NCBI GenBank assembly: GCA_948567375.1 | Contig: OX419758.1 | Span: 27,967,001-28,031,000, forward strand | DNA length: 64,000 nt | Direction: 5' to 3' | DNA from: Lunularia cruciata | Taxonomy: Eukaryota > Streptophyta > Marchantiopsida > Lunulariales > Lunulariaceae | In this document: positions 19,313 through 31,166 of the stretch, in pieces | Layout: each line of letters begins with the position of its first letter | Numbering within the stretch: the first letter of the stretch is position 1 | Notes under the pieces: generated by a model | What the model was told of the DNA's origin: nothing | What the model saw: only the letters and a program-made list of their open reading frames with translations | The model's database searches: none | Translations under genes and position numbers: made by a program

Positions 19313-22167
19313 TTTTTATTTTTTACATCAAGCATGTAACTTATTTTATCTTTTCTTGCTAAATTCTTTGATAAGTATAAAGTTCATTGCTAATTAAAAT
19401 ATATTTAAATATTTATGGGATCATCTAATGCCCCATGAACCAAGTAAATCACATATAAAAACTATATATATTCATATTTTTTAACAATATTTAGTAAAAA
19501 ATTTACAATATTAAAATAATAATAAGGATAATTTTCAAGATCCAAAAAACAAATTAGCTTATCCATTGCATAGATACCTGACAAGGCAACTAAGCAATAT
19601 ATACTAGAATAATAGAGTAGTTAAAGTTGAGTAGAGTAGACATAAGCCAAATTTTAATATACCAAGATTCATAATAATCAAGAATAAGCACTAACTAGCC
19701 CATGACTTTTCAAAAACTATGTCCTTATGTTGGACTTAATTAGATGTTTATAAGGAATATAAATAACTATAATTATTGTAGATAACATAGACTATAATGT
19801 AGACAAATACTTAGTCAAATTATCATTTTAAATTTGCAATCTATAGAGTATTCTAGTACACATCTACACCTTTATTGGCATAGGTATTAATTTTTATATC
19901 AACATCAAATATTTTTTATAGAGCTTTAGTTTAAGTCACTCTTTTCTCATAGTTTTATTGAAATAAATTAACAAAAACATAAACAATAACTTAATATATT
20001 GAGAGGTATAGTCAAGTATGAATTTTAAGTATTTTTATTTTTTAAGAGTGGATAATTTAAATTCTGTACTAGTATGCAAGTTCTCTTTCTACACAAATGA
20101 TTAAAATTAATATTAAACCACCATAAATCATATTGAAAGACTCAGTTATATATACTTAATCTAATAGTACACATTCAAAGTTCTATATTTTGCATGAAAT
20201 TATTATTATTTGGAAAAAAATAAAATTTCAATTTTAAAACCATGTCATGTATCATACAACCATATGTATATTTGGGTTGTATAATACATTATATTATGTG
20301 AACCTAATTTATTGATAGATCTATAAAGAGAGAAATACTCAGTCAAATTTATTAAGTCGTGGAATAATACTTAGTTTAAATTTCCACAATTAGTATAATT
20401 TTCTTATTTAGTCATGTTACTTCAAGTTACAAAAAATAATGAGCTTATAACTTTAGCAATATAACAAAAGAAAAATATTCTCTAGATGCAAAACACAAAA
20501 TTATCCATTTTATTTTTATGTAAAACTAAAATAATATGAGATCTACCTTATATATAAAATTTAAAAATTTATATTTAATTATCTTGATATATTTTATACT
20601 GAATAATAATATAAAATTATTTAAATAAATTTCCAAAAAATTCTAGATAATAAGGACCCATGACTTTTGACATTATGACCACTAGAATTAACAAATTTTG
20701 AAATATATATATATAGCATGAATTTTAATTTACCTGATATAGATATTCCAAATTAAGTTCTACCATACATCCATAAAATTAAAAATAGAAAAATCAAAGA
20801 CATATCCTCTTGATATCAATATCATTCACTTATTCCACCTTTAATATTAATATATATTAAATATAGAATCCTATTACTACAATAAATATATTGGAAAATT
20901 TATGACATATTTGTAGCTTTTATAACTAGGAGTTAAAAAAAAAAGATTCAATATTATTTTTCAGTAAATCTATTTTTAAAATTAAAAAACCATCATTTTA
21001 GGAGACTTTTTTGGAGTTTAAAAGATAAATTAACTCATGACATCCAACTAGTATTACCAAGAAATATTAGAATTACTAACCTAATTAATATTGTTAATGA
21101 TAAAAATTACTAAAGCAAAAAAATAAAGTAGATAATAGATTATGAATATGGATTCATCAAAACCAATAATCTTAGATTGATATAGTTAAAAAAATTATAA
21201 CAAGGATAATTCAAGACTTAGTCTAGAAGTTATTTTATATCAATAAATTGATGGCATATGCATCTCATGCATATGTAGACATTCAGTTAGCATGGTATAA
21301 AACTTGGATTAATATTTTGTTCAACTATTATTTATAGTCCAATGATATTAGGAGTTAATACCATTTGAACTTTACAATGATATAAATTTTCTGCATTGAT
21401 ATGTGTAAGTGATGTCTAGAGTGGAGAAGGTTGGATATATACTTGGCACTAATTTTTTTAATACACTAAAATTTGAAATAATTTTTTCATAAAATATACC
21501 ATGCCGTAAAACTTAAGTTAGATTAATTTTAGTTATAATCTATATTTTTTATACCTTCACTATTTTTTTCTATTCCAAAAATGATGGCTATATGATTTTA
21601 ATTTACTAAAAATATATTTAAATTAACATTTTAAAATGAAGGAAAAACAAGTAACTCCATATGGTATATAATACTCCATAATTGATCTTAACCAACATGA
21701 CATATTTATATGTTATATGTTGAATTCATTCATGTGCCTAAATATTTTTTCTCAAGAGAAAGCAGAACTCTTCTATATGTTTATTGATACAAAAACTTTA
21801 CAATATGAACTCAAAATCAGTGTTAGCTAAACGTGTATATAAAAGAATCAAGTTTCACTCAACTTGAAATATAGACATTACAAATAAAACTTATTTATCA
21901 TGTTATAGTGACAAATTATTTTAATAAATATTTAGGTTAAAATATACTCTTAGCATTAACCTTGTTTATATGTTCCTTTTTCTATATAAAATATTATAGT
22001 GAACTCTCAATACATCAAACATAATTTATTGTTTATAAAATTGAATAGAACCTCATGAATTAAGTAAGTCATAAAATAAATACCTTCAATGATAAATATA
22101 ATTAAATAATATTTTAGTACTATCATATTAGAAATCTAAATCATGTTATTTCAACTATTTGTTCTTT

Positions 22168-22206
22168 GATCCTTCATTTATTTTACACGGTCGCCTTTTT
22201 TGTCTT
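22168..22206 (+). repeat. Dispersed conserved motif, partial copy 2
   Basis: Matches only the 3' half of the motif at 19247-19312: GATCCTTCATTTATTTTACA, then CGGTCGCCTTTTTTG. The AT-rich flanks are unrelated. Confidence 0.4.
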
Positions 22207-22907
22207 TTTCAACTATTTTCAGATTCATAAAGCATACTAGCACATACATTATGTAGATACCAAACTAAGGAATTACAAGTCACTACTAGGGTGATAAAAG
22301 TTGAGTTAAGTAAAATATAAACAGAAATTATAATTCATAATAAATTAATGAAGTCAAGGATGAGGAAAAAAGCAAAGGCCCTTTTAATTTTCATTAAAAT
22401 TTTCTTATGTTGGTCTTACCTGCCCTATTGCAATATGTGGACCACAATAACTATAAACAAAAATAGGATATAGCACATGATAAATATTGATTAGAATCTT
22501 TCAGTTTAGCTTACAGTCTATTACATTCACTTTTCTTATATCAATGTTCAAGAACCTAAAATACCCTGAAGAAAAAGAAACATACATGTAAATCTCTCTT
22601 TATTGGCATAAATATTAGTGTACACTATTATTACTATAATAATAATGCCTTTTAAATTTTATATAATAATAATAGTAGTAATACAAATAATAATACTTCA
22701 TTCTACATTTTACAAACTACAATTACAGACCAAACATCTCCTTAAATAACTTAGACAACTAAAAGAACCCCAATTTTAGAGCTTTGGATTTAGCTAAAAG
22801 AATGCTTGTGATTGTATATAAGTTATACATGTACAAAACATGTAATTGGAATACTACAAAATTTTACATGTCATGTATGGAAGTATCAAATAAGTCTTTG
22901 TTGAGAC

Positions 22908-23577
22908 CTACTTTGTTATGAGCCCTAATTTTTTTTTGCTTTTTTTTCTTTCTTCATGTAAATAGTCCAAACCAAACATCACGAAGTGCCATTTGTAGGT
23001 AGTCCTAACCCACCTGATAAAAAGATACATGGTACCTAGACAAAATTTACCCCCATGGACCGGACTCATTTTGTAGTCAGACCCATTTAGTTTCCTTTCT
23101 ATAGGGCTTACAAAGAGGCTTGCCCAACAAAACAAACCATTCCGCTACAAGGAAACCCCAACTTCATAGAGTTCTATGGGATGATGGAGGTTGCAATGAC
23201 TTTCTAAAAAAATATGAAACTCCACCAATTTCCACCTCCATTTCAAGATCACAAAAAAAGATACTTATGATGCCAAAGAACCATTGCAATCATTTTGCAC
23301 CTAGTCTCATATGTGCAATGGATGATTGCAACCCTTCACTAACTGCCATGATGGAAGAAGGACAAACCCCACCTTATCAAGGCTATAAAGAGGCCAACTT
23401 GGGGCCAATCTTTTTGCATCTTCTTGCATCTTTTTGTGGGGCAAATCTTTTTGCATCTTCACTTTTCACTTTTCCTTTCCTTGCATTTCTCTCTCCACAA
23501 CCACCATCTCTTATGACGTCAAGCAAACACTTTCTCTAGTAGAGACCAAATTTTGTTAACAATGTTGGGAGCACAAG
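22908..23577. other. Unclassified block with LTR-like TATA box
   Basis: This block holds one 139-codon open frame on the + strand (23120-23539) with no recognisable domain. Its composition is Ser/Pro/Phe-rich and it ends in repeated TTTTTGCATCTTC phrases, so translation is doubtful. GGCTATAAAGAGGCC near 23380 is a TATA-like box. The block is interrupted at 23577 by a solo LTR and resumes at 24315. Size and TATA position suggest the LTR and leader of another element, but no partner LTR was recognised. Confidence 0.35.
23573..23577. other. Target-site duplication of solo LTR s1 (left)
   Basis: ACAAG, repeated exactly at 24315-24319 after the LTR. Confidence 0.9.
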
Positions 23578-24314
23578 TGTAATACCAAGAGCTAGCCATA
23601 TGATCTAGATGTGAAATTCAGTTTGGTAACATCTGGAATGATGTTATACATGATGGTCAAAATAGATCAGATAGAAGTATCACCAAAAGGGTACTAATAG
23701 GGCAAAAACCAAAATAGACTTGAAACCTTATAACCAATAGCTAGACATATGAGAATTGGTTTGGTAACATCTGGAAGGATGTTACATATGATGGAATGAA
23801 TAGATTGGAAAGGGGTATCACCAAAAGGGGACTTCTACTAATAGATTAGGAATCAAAATATGCCTGAAATCTTTGAAGGCAATTTTGGAGGCCTAAACGG
23901 ATGAATTACGCCTAAAAAATGTGCATATCTCCCCTCCAACAAAAGAAATGTTGGCCTTCCCTCCCCTTTGCTTTGTCTTGTTGAGAGCTTTCCAACGGTA
24001 CCTCACCCACGTGATTTTGAGATTCCTATAGGAAGATTCCCTAAAAGATTCCCTCTGGTCAAAGCTTGTTTCACCAACTAGATAGTACTAGGACCAACAT
24101 GTCACCCATCCAAGTAGGTAATCCACGGGTGGAGCTTGCTGACATGTCACCTATCAATGTGCCTAATCCTAAGGTGGAGCTTCCTTGGAGGAGATCCTCT
24201 TTGTCTATATAATAAAGAGAAGGTGCTCCTTTGGGGCATCGGAGGTTTGAGTGTGAAGTCGTGTGTTTCTCATGGTGTGTTTCTTCTCAGATCTTATATC
24301 CTTGGAGGATTACA
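23578..24314 (+). repeat. Solo LTR s1 (family A)
   Basis: A 737-bp LTR from TGTAATACCAAGAGCTAG to GGATTACA, flanked by perfect ACAAG duplications and with no internal element sequence. Solo LTRs arise when the two LTRs of one element recombine and delete the interior. It contains the duplicated ~150-bp module in the first 300 bp and a TATA-like CTATATAATAAAG near 24205. Confidence 0.95.
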
Positions 24315-24696
24315 ACAAGATACAAAATTGTTAAAAGGGGTACAAATTACACTATTGCATGAAATCAAATATTCAATCATGATGGGACAAACTCCCAAGA
24401 GGGGAATCAAAGTAAAGAGGGGCAAGGTGGTAGAAATCTTGGGCAAACCTCTTGAAATTTCTAAATGTGGATTATACTTCCAACCCAACTACATCAAGAA
24501 GAGGAAAATGGAATTCTTGCTATGGGATTGAGGTCTAACACATGGAGCTATGTTGTAGGAAATTCTCGACAACACCAAGAATTTGAGTGGGAAGTCCTTA
24601 TGACGATGTATCACAATGTGAACGGAGGATCATTGGCACTTGGTGTTAGGCACAAAATTGCTCCACATTTAGGGAAATTGTTATTGATATCACACA
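24315..24696 (+). other. Flank between solo LTR s1 and A2, unknown reading frame
   Basis: Continuation of the block split by s1. A + frame is open at 24315-24531 (QDTKLLKGVQ..., Lys-rich, ending KKRKMEFLLWD) and a second overlapping frame at 24465-24701 (AMGLRSNTWSYVVGNS...). Neither resembles a family I know. The stretch ends at the A2 5' LTR. Confidence 0.35.
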
Positions 24697-25441
24697 TGTA
24701 ATACCAATAGCTAGACATATTAGCTAGAGGTGAAAATTGGCTTGGTAACATCTAGAAGGATGTTATGTATGATAGGCTGGTAGATCAGATAGAGTTGTTA
24801 CCAAAAGAGTACTTCTACTAATAAAGTAAGAACCAAAAATAGCCTAAATTTTTAATACCACAAAGTAGACACATCATCCAGAGGTGAAAATTGGCTTGGT
24901 AACATCTGGAAAGATGTTATACATGATGGGCTAGGTAGATCAGATAGAAGTGTCACCAAAAGAGGACTTCTACTAATAAGACAAGAGTCATAGCATGGGA
25001 ACTTTAGAGCTAATTTTGGAAGCCTAAACGGATGAATTAGGCTTCAAAAATATGCGCAAGGTTCTTGAGGAAGGAAAGGCTTGCCTTTTCCTATATGAAT
25101 TTTGTCTCATTGAGAGCTTTCCAATGGTACCTCACCCATGTGATTCAGAGATTCTTATAGGAAGATTCCCCAAAGATTCCCTTTGGTCAAAGAGGGTTTG
25201 ACCAGCCAAATAGGATCAGATCTAACATGTCACCCATACATGCAGCTTATCCAAGGGTAGAGATCATTGACATGTTACCAATCCATGTATTTGATCTAAG
25301 GGTGGAGCTTCTTTCAAGGAAGTCTACTTTGCTATATAATACAATCAAAGTGTTCTTTTGGGGGCATTTGAGATGGAGTGTGAAATTATGTGTTTCTTCT
25401 TCTATGTTTCTATTAAGGTCTCCTATCCTCAAAATATTACA
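24697..25441 (+). repeat. A2 5' LTR
   Basis: 745 bp, TGTAATACC to ATATTACA, followed by a primer site. A second TTAATACCAC-AAGTAGACA module begins near 24856, the A2 version of the family-A internal duplication. Confidence 0.92.
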
Positions 25442-25442
25442 A

Positions 25443-25453
25443 TGGTATCAGAG
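25443..25453 (+). promoter_or_regulatory. A2 primer-binding site (initiator tRNA-Met)
   Basis: TGGTATCAGAG one base after the 5' LTR, complementary to the initiator tRNA-Met 3' end. Confidence 0.85.
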
Positions 25454-26044
25454 AAAGTGTTCAATCCAAGAGAGTGGATCACTCTCTTGGAAGAACATGG
25501 CTATTGGGATTGAGTAATTATTGAGGAGAGACACCACACTGTAATCGATAGATTAGGAGTGTGCTAGAGGGAGGATGGGATGGAGGCTCCGGGAGGATAA
25601 CATCTAGCACCTCGCTTTTTGTTCTTGAATCTGTTCCACATCAAGAATTATGTACATCCAGCGTGAGCAAGTGAGAGTGTATCTTGTTTTTCATTTCAGA
25701 GCAAAGTTCATGGATATAGTGATGAATTCACCAAACTCGATGATTTTGCCTATAGTGATCTATGATAGAGAGTGGGATTTGACAACCTACATTCTATTAT
25801 GATGGATTTGAATATACCAAATCCTCTCCTTTTCAACACTCAAGTAGAAATCTGATATGTGGTCAGACCAAAAATAATGTTTAGGGATGTCACAGTCCAC
25901 AATTTTGGTGAAGAATACTATCAATGAGTGATAGCCTTTGAAGTCCAATGGTAGTTCCAATAGTCGGTGCTCTTTCAAGAGTGATCATATTAACTCTCTA
26001 TTGAAGTAGGAAGTAGTAATTGAGCAGTTCTATGTGTAGGAATC
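25454..26044 (+). other. A2 leader
   Basis: A 590-bp untranslated leader between primer site and gag, homologous to 9104-9690 of A1 (shared phrases GAGAGCGGATCAC/GAGAGTGGATCAC and GATGGGATGGAGGCTCC). No coding potential. The A3 leader (32010-32578, opposite strand) matches too. Confidence 0.75.
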
Positions 26045-26733
26045 ATGGATCCGTAGTTGTAGGAATTGATGCAAGGAATGCAAGGAATGTTGAACGAGTT
26101 TTAGGAGATCAAATAAAGGCATTGCACAGAGGGATTGAAAAATCAAGTATGTACCTTCAAGAATGATGAGGCAATGCACAAAGGAGTATCATCTCAAAAC
26201 CCAATACCAATGATCAAAGCACATGGAGAGTCACTCATGCCAAGGACACCACCTCGGTCAACAATTAGGCCATATTTTTATTGCATATGAAGAAGACCTA
26301 TAACATCAAGCCTTATAAAGCACAAAATTCCATGGGAGTCATGGAGAATTGGATTTCAAGAATGAATCAACACTTTTGATTGTTCAGAATTAAAATCACC
26401 AATCGTTCTACTGGCTTGTTTGCATGTGGGTACTTGATAGATAAAGCCCTCACATGGTGTGACGCTTGGGAATGATCAATGTTTGTAGAAGGAAGGGAGG
26501 TCACTTGGACAACCAATCAAGAAGGGCTGTTGAAGAACTTCCAATCAATGGATTTGGTGCAAATGGCCCAAACTTGACTATGGGAGTTGAAGCAAAAGAA
26601 CAATGTACAAGAATACGTGGGTGCATTCCTTGATTTACAAGTTGTAATAATAAGCATGAGTCAAGCAAAAGCTTTGGATAATTTCAAATGACGGTTGAAA
26701 GAGCAAATCCGACAAGAAGTAATGGTACAAAAC
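26045..26733 (+). pseudogene. A2 gag, first part
   Basis: The start ATGGATCC matches the gag start of A1. The frame shows MQGMLNEF and later the capsid phrases ITNRSTGLFACGYL (about 26398-26435) and TWTTNQEGLLKNFQSMDLVQMAQ (about 26493-26575) in shifting frames, ending LKEQIRQEVMVQN at 26733. At that point A3 is inserted. The corresponding A3 phrase is RICQEVMVQNPHTVFEA, so the break lies inside a conserved gag helix. There are many stops. Confidence 0.82.
26729..26733. other. Target-site duplication of A3 (left)
   Basis: AAAAC, repeated exactly at 33330-33334. Confidence 0.92.
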
Positions 26734-27473
26734 TGTAATACTCCAAGGACCAGAGAAAAGAGAAAACACAGATTTCACACTCAAACATTTGATGCCCCAA
26801 AGGAGCACCTTCTCTTTATTATATAAACAAAGAGGATCTCCTCCAAGGAAGCTCTACCATAGGATTAAGGACACAGATAGGTGACATGTCAGCAAGCTCC
26901 ACCCTTGGATTACTTACTTGGATGGGTGACATGTTTGGTCTAGGTCCTATCTGGTTGGTCAAACAAGCTTTGACCGGAGGGAATCTTTTAGGGAATCTTC
27001 TTGTAGGAATCTCAAAATCACGTGAGTACAGTACCATTGGAAAGCTCTCGACAAGACAAAGCAGGGGGAGGGAAGGCCAGCCTTTCTTTTGTTGGGGAGA
27101 AATTTGCACATTTTCAAGGCCTAATTCATTTGTTTAGGCCTTCGAAATTGCCTTCAAAGATTTCAGGCATATTTTGGTTTCTACTCTATAAGTAGAAGTC
27201 CCCTTTTGGTGATACCTCTTTCTGATCTTTTTAGTCCATCATGTGTAACATTCTTCTAGATGTTACCAAACCAATTCTCACCTTTAAATCATATATCTAG
27301 CTATTAGTTCTAAGGTCAGTCTCAAGTCTATTTTGGTTTCTGCCCTATTAGTAGAAGTACTCTTTTGGTGATACTTCTATCTGATCTATTTTGACCATCA
27401 TGTATAACATCATTCTAGATGTTACCTACCCAAATTTCACATCTAGATCATATGACTAGCTCTTGGTATTACA
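26734..27473 (-). repeat. A3 3' LTR
   Basis: 740 bp. On the + strand it runs from TGTAATACTCCAAGG to CTCTTGGTATTACA, i.e. inverted relative to A2. A TATA-like TTATTATATAAACA lies near 26817. It pairs with 32591-33329. Confidence 0.95.
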
Positions 27474-27475
27474 GA

Positions 27476-27488
27476 CCTCCCTCCTTTT
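27476..27488 (-). other. A3 polypurine tract
   Basis: On the minus strand TTAAAAGGAGGGAGG-type purines abut the 3' LTR (seen as CCTCCCTCCTTTT on the + strand). Confidence 0.85.
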
Positions 27489-27945
27489 AAGACACAACGT
27501 CTTTGTTGTGCAATTGTTGCTCAAATGCTTGCACCAACACATGTGCATGTGCCAAATTGGCAGCGGGCTCCCAAGTTGCTTCATAGAGGGGGTAATCTTT
27601 CCATTGTACTAGATATTCCACCCACGGATGGCGAGTACCAGGCATGCATTTTTGGAGAATCCGCTCCACTTCATATTCCTCTATGCCATCAATGAGTGTC
27701 GGACAAGGTCGAATGTCTTGTGTGGAATGACCCTGGCCTGATTGGGGAGCATATCTGCGTAGAAGGGAGACATGGAACACTAGATGGATCTTCATGTGTG
27801 GTGGTAGCTCAAGGTGATAGGCCACAACACTGATGTAATGAAGAATCAAGAAAGGCCCAATAAAACGAGGTCTGAGCTTACGAGGTCCAACTAATGTGAG
27901 GTTGGTTGTCGATAGCCACACTTGATCCCCAACATTGAACTCCAT
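27487..27945 (-). pseudogene. A3 integrase C-terminus with chromodomain
   Basis: Open for 152 codons. It starts MEFNVGDQVWLSTTNLTLVG and the GPY/F-like PRKLRPRFIGPFLIL, continues HLVFHVSLLRRYAP, then a chromodomain: EEYEVERILQKC, WVEYLVQWKDYPLYEATWEP, NLAHAHVL. Aromatic residues at the usual cage positions (Tyr in EEYEVE, the two Trp of VQW and TWEP) are kept. In chromoviruses this domain binds histone marks and steers integration. It is separated from the integrase core upstream by one stop (a TGA in the phrase QN-stop-QKQYAD at about 27976), so the full protein would be truncated. This is the clearest family-A chromodomain here. Confidence 0.9.
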
Positions 27946-27978
27946 GTGCCTACGGTGTGCATCAGCATACTGCTTCTG

Positions 27979-28830
27979 TCAATTTTGTGCAATCTTTAAT
28001 CTGTGCTTGGCGCTCTCCACACCTTGTTGGATTCTAGAAACAAATGTGTTAACTGCATCGACCTTGGTAGCCATTGGACAGATCTTCATCAAGCTAGAAG
28101 GTGTGAAGGGATGCTCACCATACATGAGGAAGAACGGAGTGACCTGGGTGGATGCATTCACCAAATTGTTATAAGCGAATTCCACCAACGGGAGTAGGGT
28201 GTCCCATCTCTCTTGCTCTTCTAAGGTGAAGCCGCGTAACATGTCTTCAATTGTGCAATTAGCCAGCTCTGTTTGGCCATCTGTTTGTGGGTGGTAAGCT
28301 GTGGACATGGCCAACTTGGTTTTGAAGAAACCAAAAAGTGTTTGCCAAAACAAACTGGTGAATTGGGTGCCTCTATCAGTGATGAGTACTCTAGACAAGC
28401 CATGGTGAGCAAAGACTGCATCTAAGTATAATTGAGCTAGTTGTGGAGCAGTCACCTCCTTGGTGGTAGGGCGTACATGAATCATTTTGCTAAGCCGGTC
28501 CACAAAGACCACGATGGAGTCAAACCCTAAGGTGGTCTTGGGTAATTCACAGACAAGATCCATACTCACACGTTGGGTAGGAGTGGGGAGAGGTTGAAGG
28601 AGCCCTGTAGGAGCTTGATTAGAAGCTTTTGTTCTATTGACAAAGTAGGCAGCTACGCACATAGTCCATCACATTGTTGCTCATCTTGGGCCAATAGTAA
28701 TGGCGCTTGATTGCATCCAAGGTCTTGTCCACTCCGACATGAGCTGCAATAGCTAAATCATGACATTCCGCTAGAATGGTAGCGCGTAATTCTGGGACAT
28801 TTGGGATCCATAATTTGCCATCCCAAAAGG
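27979..28830 (-). pseudogene. A3 integrase core
   Basis: A 227-codon frame (27979-28662) holds the catalytic core: SMDLVCELPKT with the first Asp, VLITDRGTQFTSLFWQ with the second, and AYHPQTDGQTELANCTIEDM with the Glu, so the DDE triad is present. Downstream is LPLVEFAYNNLVNASTQVTPFFLMYG. Upstream, 28665-28830 encodes the zinc-binding part (AHVGVDKTLDAIKRHYYWPK, then YVRSCLLC), ended by a stop just before the core frame. It is one of the best preserved integrases of the family. Confidence 0.9.
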
Positions 28831-28837
28831 TGAGTCC

Positions 28838-29614
28838 TTAGGTGCTGGTGACACCTTTGGATGATTGCGCTTCTACAATTTGTGGATCAGTTTTTGTAGC
28901 AGCCATAATCTCTGGCCAGAATTCAAGGTTAATCTTAACCTCTGCCACCAAGTTGTTTGCCATTGGCATGCGGGTGAATGCATCTGCAAGTTGCTTCTTA
29001 CTTTCCACGTAGGTGATTGTCATGTTGAAGCGTTGTCGCCACTCTGCCCACCAAATTTGGCGACAAGATAGATCCTTTTGTGTCTCGAGGTAGACTAGAG
29101 GTTTGTGGTCTGTCTCTTCTACAAATGCCTTCTCACCCAAATAGTGCTTCCAATGCTTGGTTGCTAGAATGATGGTCAGCTCTTCTTGTTCTATGGTGTG
29201 GTAGTTGCGCTCTACCGGTAACAACTTTTGAGAGAAATATGCAATTGGATGCCATTCATCATGCCACTCTTGTTGTAGGACTGCTCCTATTGCTACGCTT
29301 GATGCATCTATAGCCAACTTGATTGGACGTTTTGTGTCATACCACTTCAAGATTGGTTCATGTAGCAAGGCAGCTTTCAATTCTTGAAAGGCCAACTCTT
29401 GTGCAGTTCCCCATGTCCATTTCTTCCCCTTGCCAAGTAGTGCCATTAAAGGCTGTGCAACCTTGGAGAAGTCCTTGAAAAATCTACAATAGAATCCCGT
29501 CAACCCCAAGAAGCTCTTAAGTTGAGTCTGATCTTCTGGGGCACTCCATTTTTGAATGACCTCTATTTTATCTATCAATACTTGAATGCCCTCTGCACTT
29601 ACTCTATGCCCCAA
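28838..29614 (-). pseudogene. A3 RT thumb and RNase H
   Basis: An open frame of 258 codons: [39 protein letters not shown] (RT thumb/connection), then RNase H with LAIDASSVAIGAVLQQE (first catalytic Asp present), YHTIEQEELTIILATKHWKHYLG with the Glu, TDHKPLVYLETQ with the third acidic residue, and the tail SKKQLADAFTRMPMAN. All expected catalytic residues are seen. It overlaps the RT frame by about 11 bases, i.e. a frameshift separates the two parts of one original polyprotein. Confidence 0.92.
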
Positions 29615-30386
29615 AGTAGTCTACTTCAAACTTGCCAAACTTGCACTTTGAGATTTTGGTGTACAATTGATTCTGTCTTAGAATCTGGAGGACCTCTTGT
29701 AGATGTTGTTTGTGTTCTGTCATCATGCTACTATATATTAAGATATCATCCAAGAAGACGATAATAGACTTATCCAAGTATGGACGAAATATGTCATTCA
29801 TTAGACTCATGAATGTGGCAGGTGCATTGGTGAGGCCAAAAGGCATCACAAGATACTCAAAGTAGCCACACTTGGTTTGAAAGGTAGTCTTGTACACATC
29901 CTCCTCTACAATTTGGATTTGATTGTAACCGCTCCACAAATCCAATTTGGTGAAGTATCTTGCTCCATGGAGTTGATAAAACAGGTCATCCATGTGAGGT
30001 AAGGGGTATTTGTTCTTCACTGTTTGCTGATTGAGACCTCGATAATCAATGTACATGCGCATTGTACCATCCTTCTTCTTCACAAACAAGACAAGGGCCC
30101 CATATGGTGATATGCTAGGTTGGATGAACCCTTTCTGCAGCATCTCCTCAATTTGAGTCTTACACTCCTCCAACTCATGAGGTGATAGGCGATATGGGGC
30201 CTTACAAGGAGTTGTCTTCCCCGGGAGTGTCTCAATTTTGTGATCTACTCGCCTTTTTGGTGGTAATCTTGAGGGTAGATCATCGGGAAAGACATCTTGA
30301 AACTCATCCACCACATCCTTCAATTTCTCAAGAATTTGTCCATTGAGTTGTGCACTCTGGACTTCTCTTATTAGACCCATAAACAT
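29604..30386 (-). pseudogene. A3 reverse transcriptase
   Basis: A 260-codon open frame: [40 protein letters not shown], then [58 protein letters not shown] and the catalytic [10 protein letters not shown] (FLDD near + positions 29745-29760). All RT motifs are intact. Only the frameshift before the thumb and the context make it non-functional. A1 and A2 carry the same domain in worse condition. Confidence 0.93.
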
Positions 30387-30568
30387 CTATCGGTCTTATA
30401 GACAGTTGCCATCCCTATGACATATAGATGCGGTTTTTGCCTGTGTGATTTTTCTTTAAACCCAATGATTGACCATTGGTGGGTTCTCACTACTTTCTTC
30501 CTCCAATCCACCATAGGGTTGTACTGCTCCATCCATGACATGCCTAAAATTGCATCATAACAAGCTAA

Positions 30569-30913
30569 CTATATCACTTGCCACTCAATTGCTTCTTGAT
30601 ATTCTCCTACAGAGAGGGTTACCCATCTAGGTAATGATTCAATCCTCTCTGTTTGCCCATTAGGTAACTCTACTTCTTCACTCCCATCTCTCTCTAGATC
30701 CATTCCCAATCTTATTGCAATAGAGCAAGACAAGAAATTCTCTGTTGCTCCCAGATCTATTAATACTCTCACTTGATTACCTTTTAGGATTCCATGCACA
30801 AAAATCAATTGTGAGGTTGCCTTTTGGGATCTTTGCGCATTATTCTTCTTCCTTCCCTCACTTCTCTGCTTCCTTATTGAGCCAATAAGGCCGCAAGGTA
30901 CATTTATTGGCAA
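30569..30913 (-). pseudogene. A3 protease
   Basis: An open frame of 114 codons. ATSQLIFVHGILKGNQVRVL leads into the active site IDLGATENFLSCS, where functional proteases have ID-S/T-G. Leu in that position should abolish activity. Then come LPNGQTERIESLP and GEYQEAIEWQVI. The second hallmark (AILGMSWMEQYNPMVDW) continues just past the frame at 30500-30560, after an in-frame stop. It lies directly between the zinc knuckle and RT, as in gypsy pol. Confidence 0.82.
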
Positions 30914-31019
30914 TCTTTATTTTCCAAAGTGATTCCACCTCCTCCTCTTCAATGTGCCTCTCCATGTTGTTCAAAGATTGCTTGTATGAAGGCCAAGGGC
31001 CTCTAGGGAAACGAGTGCA

Positions 31020-31061
31020 ACAGTTGGTAGATATGTGCCCAATACGGCCACAATTGTAACA
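31020..31061 (-). pseudogene. A3 gag zinc knuckle
   Basis: Minus-strand CYNCGRIGHISTNC: Cys at 31059-31061 and 31050-31052, last Cys at 31020-31022, giving an intact C-x2-C-x4-H-x4-C RNA-binding knuckle. It sits after the capsid frame, in a segment with stops on both sides. Confidence 0.85.
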
Positions 31062-31166
31062 ACGTCATTGTTCTCCTTGAGTCACTTCTCCTCGTGGGAC
31101 TCCATCTCTTTGTTCTTCTACCCGTCCATGCTTCCCTTGAAGCGGTGGTGTTCCTCAATCTCGGAA

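Larger units (their letters stand above)
18726..22907. other. 4.2-kb AT-rich non-coding region
   Basis: No open reading frame above 60 codons on either strand and no retroelement motif. It is dominated by A/T runs, short ATT/TAA tracts and a (TA)n patch at 20700-20715. Two places carry copies of a short conserved motif (19247-19312 and 22168-22206, annotated separately). This could be very old degenerate repeat or heterochromatic spacer. Confidence 0.6.

Noticed and set aside
23120-23539. 139-codon open frame as a host gene
   Set aside because: No domain, low-complexity C-terminus from repeated TTTTTGCATCTTC words, and no start context; probably LTR-like non-coding DNA.
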